Part shown: positions 6,163 through 11,810 of the stretch, piece after piece
Layout: every line of letters begins with the position of its first letter
Numbering within the stretch: position 1 is the first letter of the stretch
Source: Phytoactinopolyspora endophytica
Lineage (GTDB): Bacteria; Actinomycetota; Actinomycetes; Jiangellales; Jiangellaceae
DNA: 11,810 nucleotides
Assembly (NCBI RefSeq): GCF_004138495.1
Contig: NZ_ML142858.1
Coordinates: 50,054-61,863, forward strand
Reading direction: 5' to 3'
Program-made: the position numbers and the translations under genes
The notes under the pieces: generated by a model
Told to the model about the DNA's origin: nothing
Databases searched by the model: none
Seen by the model: only the letters and a program-made list of their open reading frames with translations

Positions 6163-7233
6163 TCAGGAGACCGGCACGAGTGCCGAGAGCTCGTTGCGCG
6201 CCGTGACCGCGGTGTCTGGGTGGTCGGTGAAGACACCGTCCACCCCTGCCTTGAAATACGCCGCGTACTCGGCGAACGCATCGCCGAATATCGCCGCCTG
6301 CGTACCCCTGCGGTGATCCGCCGGCAGGAAAGCATTCTCGTTCCGGAAGGTCCAGGCGTGCACAACCAGGCCGGCATCGTGAGCGTGCGAGACCAAGCCG
6401 TTCGGCTGGGCGAGCCGTCCGTCAGGGTCCCGCGGGAGAACCAGCGATTTGTGTACCCCGACCGCGGCCGCGTAGCGCGATATCTCCACGAGCCCGGTGG
6501 GAGTCAGCATGTCGGCGAACCTGCGTCCATGACCGTGATGCTCCCAGTCGTACGGTCTGCCGTTCACGTCGACCAGCTGGACGAGCGGCGCGGTGGTGCG
6601 GGTGGAGACCCGGTGCAGCGCCGACGGCTCGAAGCACTGGATGTAGACCTGTCCGGAGTCGAGACCGGCTCTGGCGATGTCCTGGAGCAGGGCGGTGTCA
6701 TGCCAGAGGCCGTACCCGGCGAAATGAGTCGGATGCTTGAGCTCCGGATACACGCCGATGGTGCGTCCCAGACGACGGGTCGCCTCGGCGGCGAGGCCGG
6801 TGATCTCCGCGAACGTCGGCACCCGGTATCGATCGTCGTACATCGAACTCTGCTGGCGGATGTCGACGAGACGTTCCCGTGCCCATAGCGTCTTGATCTC
6901 GTCGACGGTGAAGTCCTCGACGAACCAGCCGGTCACATCCTTGCCGTCGAGCGGCTTGGTCCGCCGGCGGCCGGCGAACTCGGGGCGCTGCGACACGTCG
7001 GTCGAGGTTGACAGGTCCGCTTCGTGCCGGGCGACCAGAACGCCGTCGGCGGTGATGACGAGATCCGGCTCTATGTAATCCGCGCCGAGGTCGATCGCCA
7101 GCCGGTAAGCCTCGAGCGTGTGTTCCGGACGGTAGCCGCTGGCGCCACGATGGGCTATCACCAGCGGGCGTCGACTATGTGTGGCTGGCCTTCTGCCCAA
7201 CAACCCTGGTGGACGGCCGAGACGTGCTTTCAT
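6163..7233 (-). CDS. Glycerophosphodiester phosphodiesterase (GDPD/GlpQ-like)
   Basis: The protein has 356 residues. It hydrolyses glycerophosphodiesters to glycerol 3-phosphate and an alcohol. The GDPD signature is complete: IAHRGASGYRPEHTLEAY (His28, Arg29), GADYIEPDLV (metal ligands Glu55, Asp57), VARHE (His70) and VYPELKHP (Glu164). The C-terminal blocks VHAWTFRNEN (291-300) and GVDGVFTDHPD (330-340) also belong to the family. The insert between His70 and Glu164, and the overall length, fit the GlpQ-like subgroup rather than the short UgpQ type. GlpQ enzymes are often exported, but the N-terminus here (MKARLGRPPGLLGRRPATHSRR) lacks a hydrophobic signal segment, so a cytoplasmic location is more likely unless the start is wrong. 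No Shine-Dalgarno precedes ATG 7233. It converges on the 71-residue membrane protein gene, 38 bases away. Confidence 0.93.
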   Translation of the reverse strand: MKARLGRPPGLLGRRPATHSRRPLVIAHRGASGYRPEHTLEAYRLAIDLGADYIEPDLVITADGVLVARHEADLSTSTDVSQRPEFAGRRRTKPLDGKDVTGWFVEDFTVDEIKTLWARERLVDIRQQSSMYDDRYRVPTFAEITGLAAEATRRLGRTIGVYPELKHPTHFAGYGLWHDTALLQDIARAGLDSGQVYIQCFEPSALHRVSTRTTAPLVQLVDVNGRPYDWEHHGHGRRFADMLTPTGLVEISRYAAAVGVHKSLVLPRDPDGRLAQPNGLVSHAHDAGLVVHAWTFRNENAFLPADHRRGTQAAIFGDAFAEYAAYFKAGVDGVFTDHPDTAVTARNELSALVPVS

Positions 7234-7360
7234 AGGGACTAGGTCACGCCGCTCACATGTCGCATCGCCAACGGCGGGTCAAACGGAATGTGACGCGCCG
7301 ACGACAAATTGTTTCTGCGATGACAACCCCTGTGACTAGTAGTGCCGGGAGGCGTTCAGA
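7234..7360. other. Intergenic region between guaA end and GDPD start
   Basis: This region must hold the guaA 3' end and, if GDPD is expressed separately, its promoter. It is somewhat AT-richer than its surroundings and has a 9-base dyad, ACAAATTGT (7304-7312). On the minus strand TTGACC is followed after 17 bases only by CATGTG, which is too poor to call a promoter. Confidence 0.3.
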
Positions 7361-8932
7361 TCATTCCCATTCGATGGTGCCGGGTGGTTTGCTGGTGATG
7401 TCCAAGGCCACCCGGTTGACTTCACGGACCTCGTTGGTGATCCGGGTGGAGATCCGCTCCAGGAGTTCGTACGGCAGCCGTGACCAGTCGGCCGTCATTG
7501 CGTCTTCGCTGCTCACGGGGCGAAGTACGACGGGATGCCCGTACGTGCGCTCGTCGCCCTGAACGCCCACCGAGTGGACATTGGCAAGCAGGATCACGGG
7601 GAACTGCCACACATCGCGTTCCAGGCCGGCCTCGGCGAGCTCCGCCCGCGCGATGGCGTCGGCGCGCCGGAGCACCTCCAGCCGCTCCCAGTCCACCGAC
7701 CCGATGATCCGGATGGCCAGACCCGGCCCGGGGAATGGATGCCGCCAGACAATCTCGCCCGGAACGCCCAGCTGCTCGCCGACCGCCCGCACCTCGTCCT
7801 TGAACAGCCACCGCAGTGGCTCGATCAGGGTGAACTGAAGATCCTCCGGGAGCCCGCCGACATTGTGGTGGCTCTTGATGTTCGCCGCGCCCTCACCGCC
7901 GCCGGACTCGACGACGTCGGGATACAGCGTGCCCTGGACCAGGAACTCGACCTCGCCGCCCTCGGCGCCGGCCTTCGCGACGATCTCGCGTGCGGCGTCC
8001 TCGAACGCGCGGATGAACTCGCGGCCGATGATCTTGCGCTTCTCCTCCGGGTCTTCCACGCCCTTGAGCGCGCTGAGAAACCGTTCCTGGGCATCGACGA
8101 CGTACAGGTCGACTCCGGTGGCGGCGACGAAGTCCCGCTCGACCTGTTCCGCCTCGCCTTCGCGCAGCAGCCCATTGTCGACGAAGACGCAGGTGAGCTG
8201 ATCGCCGATGGCACGCTGCACGAGAGCGGCGGCGATCGACGAGTCGACCCCGCCGGACAGGCCACAGATAACCTGCTTGCTGCCGACCTGCGTCCGGATC
8301 TCTTCGACGGCATCCTCGACGATGTTGACCATGGTCCAGGTGGGCCGGGCTCCGGCGATGTTGAACAGGAAATGCTCCAGGACCGCCTGGCCGTGCTCGG
8401 TGTGCAGGACCTCGGGGTGCCACTGCACGCCGGCCAGACCGTGCTCGGTGTCCTCGAAAGCCGCGACGGGCGTCCCGTCGCTGGCGGCCAGTACATCGAA
8501 GCCGGCCGGTGCCTGGGTGACCGAGTCGTTGTGGCTCATCCACACCGTCGCCTCGGAGGGAAGGCCGTGCAGCAGCGTGCCCGGTTGAGCGACGTCGACC
8601 ACTGTGCGCCCGAACTCGGAGAAGCCGGTCCGTGCCACCTGCCCGCCGAGGGCGACCGTCATCGCCTGGAAGCCGTAGCAGATGCCGAACGCCGCCACGC
8701 CCGCGCCGAACAGCGCTGGATCGACCGACGGCGCGTCGTCCGCGTAGACGCTGGCGGGGCCGCCGGACAGGATGATCGCCTTCGGCCCCTTCGCGAGCAT
8801 CTGCTCCACCGGCATCGTGTGCGGCACGATCTCGGAGTAGACCTTGGCCTCGCGTACGCGGCGCGCGATCAGCTGGGCGTACTGCGCGCCGAAGTCGACC
8901 ACGAGCACGGTGTCATGCGTTGTCTCAACCAC
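7361..8932 (-). CDS. guaA: GMP synthase (glutamine-hydrolysing)
   Basis: The protein has 523 residues, the normal length. It converts XMP, ATP and glutamine to GMP in the last step of guanylate synthesis, in the cytoplasm. The N-terminal class I glutamine amidotransferase domain has [16 protein letters not shown], the nucleophile Cys85 ([10 protein letters not shown]), and His172/Glu174 (GVQWHPEV). The ATP pyrophosphatase domain carries the P-loop SGGVDS (226-231). The C-terminal dimerisation domain ends in the family's typical PPGTIEWE. The start is GTG 8932 ([15 protein letters not shown]). The frame is open further upstream to 9511, but that stretch overlaps the ROK gene and has no family similarity. 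There is no Shine-Dalgarno; a TAGGCT -10 element ends 7 bases before the GTG, so the message may be leaderless. Confidence 0.98.
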   Translation of the reverse strand: MVETTHDTVLVVDFGAQYAQLIARRVREAKVYSEIVPHTMPVEQMLAKGPKAIILSGGPASVYADDAPSVDPALFGAGVAAFGICYGFQAMTVALGGQVARTGFSEFGRTVVDVAQPGTLLHGLPSEATVWMSHNDSVTQAPAGFDVLAASDGTPVAAFEDTEHGLAGVQWHPEVLHTEHGQAVLEHFLFNIAGARPTWTMVNIVEDAVEEIRTQVGSKQVICGLSGGVDSSIAAALVQRAIGDQLTCVFVDNGLLREGEAEQVERDFVAATGVDLYVVDAQERFLSALKGVEDPEEKRKIIGREFIRAFEDAAREIVAKAGAEGGEVEFLVQGTLYPDVVESGGGEGAANIKSHHNVGGLPEDLQFTLIEPLRWLFKDEVRAVGEQLGVPGEIVWRHPFPGPGLAIRIIGSVDWERLEVLRRADAIARAELAEAGLERDVWQFPVILLANVHSVGVQGDERTYGHPVVLRPVSSEDAMTADWSRLPYELLERISTRITNEVREVNRVALDITSKPPGTIEWE

Positions 8933-8945
8933 CCGCCCGAGCCTA
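8932..8945 (-). promoter_or_regulatory. Possible guaA -10 element
   Basis: On the minus strand TAGGCT (8945-8940) fits the actinobacterial TANNNT -10 pattern. It ends 7 bases before the GTG start at 8932, predicting a transcript start at 8933 or 8932. The -35 match (GAC core, 18-base spacing) is poor. Confidence 0.4.
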
Positions 8946-9034
8946 TCCGACACATGCGGTGCCAGTCGTATTGACGTCAGCCGAGTGGATTTCGGCCGCG
9001 CAGTGCGGTTGGAATCAGGGCTACTCGGCGCACG

Positions 9035-9061
9035 GTGCCACGAAGCGGCCACTTCTGGCAC
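9035..9061 (-). terminator. Stem-loop after the sugar operon
   Basis: GTGCCA (9035-9040) and GAAG (9042-9045) pair with TGGCAC (9056-9061) and CTTC (9052-9055) around a 6-base loop, giving ten base pairs and one bulged base. It lies 15 bases past the ROK stop and upstream of guaA. No U-tract follows, but GC-rich actinomycete terminators often lack one. Confidence 0.5.
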
Positions 9062-9075
9062 GGCCGGGCGTGCGG

Positions 9076-10041
9076 CTAACCACCGGCCATGGCGGCGGCG
9101 CCAACGGCGACGGCTCGCGGACCCAGGGCGCTCGGGGTGACAACGACGGGTTGGTCGGAGACCGGAGGCTCCGATGAGATCTCCGCCTTCAACGCCAGCT
9201 CCAGCAGGTCCCATGCGCAGGCCACCCCGCCGCCGATCACCACGTGCACCACGTCGATCAGCGTCGCCACCATCACCGCGGCCCGCCCGACCGCGCGCCC
9301 GGCCTCGTCGAAGACGGCAACCGCGTCTGGATCGCCGGAGCGGGCCAGCGACGCCACCTCCGCCGCGGTCAACGACACCGTGCCCGGGGTTCGTCCGCGA
9401 CTGCGTCCGTCGTTGGTGTGCGCTCTGCCGGCCGAGAGCTCCAGGTACCGTCTGGCGATCGAACGCCCGGAAGCGAGCGTCTCCAAGTGTCCGGTCCGTC
9501 CACAGGAACATGGCCGGTCTCCGAACCCGGCGACGTGCCCGATCTCGCCCGCCGCGCCGTTCGGGCCGGTGTAGAGCTCGCCACCGAGAACCAGTGCCCC
9601 GCCGACGCCCGTGCCCAGGGTGACAGCCAGCACGTCGTCGAACCCGCGCACCGCGCCGAAGCGACGCTCGCCCTCGACGAACGCGTTGACGTCGTTCTCG
9701 ACGACGGCCGGCACGCCGAGCGCCAGTCGGAGCTCCTCCGCGAGCGGGAACCCGGCCCAGTCACGGAACGAGTCCGACGCCGCGACGATGATCCCGCTAC
9801 GGCGGTCCACCACGCCGGCGGCGCCGACACCGACCGCGGTCAGCCGGTACGCCGACGCATCGAGCGTGCGGGTCACGACGTCGACGGCGGTGTCCAGCAT
9901 CGCGGCACCACCGGTCCGGGCCGGCGTCGGCGCAGACGCATGCCCGACGACCGCACCTTCGCCGTCCATGAGCACTGCCGACGTCGTCGTCCCACCGATG
10001 TCGATACCCGCGACCACGGGCCGCCGTCGTGCACCACCCAC
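9076..10041 (-). CDS. ROK-family sugar kinase
   Basis: The protein has 321 residues and no N-terminal helix-turn-helix, so it is a kinase rather than an NagC/XylR-type repressor. The phosphate-binding motif is [13 protein letters not shown] (Asp14). The catalytic base is Asp117 in VENDVNAF, with a glycine-rich GTGVGGALV block and GEIGH (Glu166, His169). The zinc motif is [10 protein letters not shown], with Cys178, Cys180 and His185; the last is cysteine in the usual CxCGxxGCxE pattern. It would phosphorylate the imported sugar at the expense of ATP; glucose, N-acetylglucosamine or another hexose is possible. GTG 10041 is the start: it directly follows the TGA of the permease gene, with GGAGG 7 bases upstream inside that gene. 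The tight coupling ties it to the importer. Confidence 0.92.
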   Translation of the reverse strand: MGGARRRPVVAGIDIGGTTTSAVLMDGEGAVVGHASAPTPARTGGAAMLDTAVDVVTRTLDASAYRLTAVGVGAAGVVDRRSGIIVAASDSFRDWAGFPLAEELRLALGVPAVVENDVNAFVEGERRFGAVRGFDDVLAVTLGTGVGGALVLGGELYTGPNGAAGEIGHVAGFGDRPCSCGRTGHLETLASGRSIARRYLELSAGRAHTNDGRSRGRTPGTVSLTAAEVASLARSGDPDAVAVFDEAGRAVGRAAVMVATLIDVVHVVIGGGVACAWDLLELALKAEISSEPPVSDQPVVVTPSALGPRAVAVGAAAMAGG

Positions 10042-10968
10042 TCAGCGCCCTCCAAGGCCGGCGGTGGAGATCCCCTTGACCAGGTGTTTCTGGAGAGCGA
10101 TCACGATGATCGTGGTCGGGATCATGGAGATGATGGCCGCGGCCATCTGCAGATCCCAGCGGGTGCCGTGCTGGCCGGAGAAGGACGCCAGGCCGATCGG
10201 AAGCGTTCCGTGTGCGTCGTAGTCGACCACGGTGATGAGCGGCCACAGGTAGCTGTTCCAGAACGAGAGGAAGGTGAAGACGGCGAGCACCGCCACCGCC
10301 GGCTTCGCCAGCGGAAGGATGATCTGCAGGAACGTGCGGAATGCGCTGGCGCCGTCGACCCGGGCCGCCTCGTCCAGCTCGTACGGGATGCCGCGGAAGA
10401 ACTGCCGCATCAGGAAGGTGCCGAAGGCCGTGAATGCGAACGGAAAGATCAGCGACTGGTAGCTGTCCACCCATCCGAACCACTGCATGAGGATGAACAT
10501 CGGGACGACGAGGACTTCCTGCGGCACCATCAGGGTGGCGAGGAACAGGACGAACACAAGGTCCCGTCCGCGCCAGCGCAGCCGCCCGAACGCATAGCCC
10601 GCGGTGGTGGAGACCACCAGGACCACGAGGGTGCCTGCCGTGGCGACGAGGAACGAGTTCATGATGTAGGTCGCGAACGGACCGTAGGTGAACACATCGG
10701 CGAAGTTGCTCCACCGCACCTCGGAGCCGAACAGCCCGGGCGGTGTGGAGAACACCTCGGTGTTCGGCTTGAGCGCCGAGAAGAACGCGTAGACCAGCGG
10801 CAGCGCGAAGATCGCGGCGGCCACGACGACGGCGATGTGAGCCAGGACGGTACGTACACCACGGCGGGAGTCCCCGGCGACGCTTTCGTCCAGCGCTTCT
10901 CGGCGCTTGCCGGGCTTGCGCGCCGCACCGTCCGGCTCGGGCGAGGCGGCCACCGTCTCAGTGCTCAT
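10042..10968 (-). CDS. CUT1 sugar ABC transporter permease, MalG type
   Basis: The protein has 308 residues and is an inner-membrane subunit of a carbohydrate importer. After a charged cytoplasmic N-terminal tail of about 40 residues come six predicted helices (the first near 41-63, the last near 277-293). The EAA loop that docks the ATPase is YELDEAARVDGASAFRTFLQIILP (Glu200, Gly206). Typical MalG-family stretches are FSALKPNTEVF, MVPQEVLVVPMF and FLSFWNSYLWPL. The start ATG 10968 overlaps the end of the upstream permease gene by 11 bases, with a weak GGTGGG ribosome binding site, so the two are co-translated. The substrate cannot be deduced; the binding-protein gene is not in the window. 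No ATPase gene is present here; actinomycete CUT1 importers often share a multi-purpose MsiK-type ATPase encoded elsewhere. Confidence 0.95.
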   Translation of the reverse strand: MSTETVAASPEPDGAARKPGKRREALDESVAGDSRRGVRTVLAHIAVVVAAAIFALPLVYAFFSALKPNTEVFSTPPGLFGSEVRWSNFADVFTYGPFATYIMNSFLVATAGTLVVLVVSTTAGYAFGRLRWRGRDLVFVLFLATLMVPQEVLVVPMFILMQWFGWVDSYQSLIFPFAFTAFGTFLMRQFFRGIPYELDEAARVDGASAFRTFLQIILPLAKPAVAVLAVFTFLSFWNSYLWPLITVVDYDAHGTLPIGLASFSGQHGTRWDLQMAAAIISMIPTTIIVIALQKHLVKGISTAGLGGR

Positions 10969-11810
10969 AGTGCACCCACCGTTTCTGTGCCTTGAACTGC
11001 ACTGCCGTGATGAGGATGATCAGCACGAACAACACCCACGCGGCAGCGGCCGCCAAACCCAGGTTCTGGAACGCGAACCCCTGGTTGTAGATGAACTGGA
11101 CCAGCGGGATGGTCGCGTTCCCCGGTCCGCCTCCGGTGAGCAGCTGCGGCTGGGCGAAGACCTGCAACGAGGTGATGATCGTCATCACGGTCGCGAAGAA
11201 GATTGCGGGAGACAGCAGAGGCAGGACGACGCTGCGGATCATTCTCGATCCCTTGGCGCCGTCGATCCGTGCCGCTTCGACCACCGAGGCCGGCAGCTGC
11301 TCCAGGGCAGCGGAGAAGATCAGCATGTTGTAGCCCATGCCTTGCCAGACCGACATCATCACGACCATGACCATCGCCCACTGCGGGTGAGCCAGGAAGT
11401 TCGGCAGCTCGATGTCGAATACCGAGACGGATACGCCGTTGAACAGCCCCTGCGGCTGCAACATCATCTTCCAGATCAGGGCGTTCGCGACGATCGGCGT
11501 CACGACGGGGATGAAGAACAAGACTCTGAACGCGCCTCGTCCCCGGATCCGCGGCGACAGCGCCAGCGCCAAGGACAGCGCCACGATCAGGTTGATCGGC
11601 ACGTACAGCACGGTGAACACGGCCGAGTTGCGCAGAGCGGGCCAGAAGTCGGGATGCCGGGTGAACAACTCTACGTAGTTGTCGAACCCGGCGAACGAAC
11701 GCTCCCCGAACGCGGGCCAGTTGTGCAGACTCATCACGATCGACACGACCACCGGGACGGCCGTGAACAAGGCGAGCCCCGCCAGGGCCGGGCTGATGAA
11801 GCCCAGCGCC
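10958..11810 (-). CDS. CUT1 sugar ABC transporter permease, MalF type (5' end outside the window)
   Basis: 283 residues are visible, and the open frame continues past the right window edge. The TTG at 11770 is not a true start, because the first transmembrane helix (FISPALAGLALFTAVPVVVSI) spans it. Six helices are recognisable. The EAA loop is VVEAARIDGAKGSRMIRSVVLP, followed by the MalF-family signature LLTGGGPGNATIPLVQFIYNQGF. It pairs with the MalG-type permease to form the membrane channel of a sugar importer. Its last codons (ending VHYEH) overlap the start of that permease gene by 11 bases. A solute-binding-protein gene would be expected just beyond the window. Confidence 0.94.
   Translation of the reverse strand, partial: ALGFISPALAGLALFTAVPVVVSIVMSLHNWPAFGERSFAGFDNYVELFTRHPDFWPALRNSAVFTVLYVPINLIVALSLALALSPRIRGRGAFRVLFFIPVVTPIVANALIWKMMLQPQGLFNGVSVSVFDIELPNFLAHPQWAMVMVVMMSVWQGMGYNMLIFSAALEQLPASVVEAARIDGAKGSRMIRSVVLPLLSPAIFFATVMTIITSLQVFAQPQLLTGGGPGNATIPLVQFIYNQGFAFQNLGLAAAAAWVLFVLIILITAVQFKAQKRWVHYEH

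Noticed and set aside
7535..8974. A 479-codon open frame on the + strand
   Set aside because: It is antisense to guaA and has no recognisable domain.
8972..8979. Perfect 8-bp palindrome TGACGTCA upstream of guaA
   Set aside because: It is too short to call an operator in GC-rich DNA, and there is no second copy near it.
8933..9511. N-terminal extension of guaA
   Set aside because: The frame is open, but it overlaps the ROK gene, is Arg-rich low complexity, and GMP synthases begin just before the DFGAQYAQ block.
9244..10995. A 583-codon open frame on the + strand
   Set aside because: It is antisense to the ROK kinase and MalG-type permease, with low-complexity charged translation and no motif.
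1..11810. Mobile elements, CRISPR, prophage or toxin-antitoxin genes
   Set aside because: No transposase, integrase, direct-repeat array or att-like duplication was seen. All sizeable genes are ordinary actinomycete families.

Overview
The window is high-GC DNA from an actinomycete. Dense GC-rich coding, GTG starts, several apparently leaderless genes, a mycothiol-linked protein family (TIGR03086) and sugar importer genes without their own ATPase all fit a mycothiol-producing Actinomycetota. I cannot name the genus from the sequence alone. There is no tRNA, rRNA, CRISPR array, insertion sequence or other mobile element. Coding density is high: no gene-free stretch exceeds about 145 bases.

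Layout, left to right: (1) 1-770 (+), the C-terminal end of a GH39-type glycoside hydrolase cut by the window edge. (2) 885-2074, a divergent pair: a DinB/MDMPI-fold TIGR03086 protein (-) and a MarR-family regulator (+), sharing a 50-base AT-rich intergenic region with a 22-bp palindrome over the promoter. (3) 2071-6124, an envelope-stress block: a NarL/LuxR-type response regulator (-) and a PspC-domain sensor histidine kinase (-), divergent from a PspC-toastrack (LiaF-like) membrane protein (+) that overlaps a 71-residue two-helix membrane protein (+). (4) 6163-7233 (-), a GlpQ-like glycerophosphodiester phosphodiesterase. (5) 7361-8932 (-), GMP synthase guaA. (6) 9076-11810 (-), a sugar operon read right to left: a CUT1 MalF-type permease (cut by the window edge), a MalG-type permease and a ROK-family sugar kinase, tightly overlapping and probably ended by a stem-loop before guaA.

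The most interesting region is the 119-base spacer between the two PspC genes. It is dyad-symmetric about position 4205.5. Each promoter has its own 16-bp imperfect inverted repeat (TCAGGG-N4-CCCTGA type) centred about 44 bases upstream of the start codon, and a matching AGTATC element at the -10 position. The simplest reading is that the response regulator activates both arms of its own envelope-stress circuit. The PspC-toastrack protein also carries a run of ten Gly-X-Y (collagen-like) triplets in its cytoplasmic linker.
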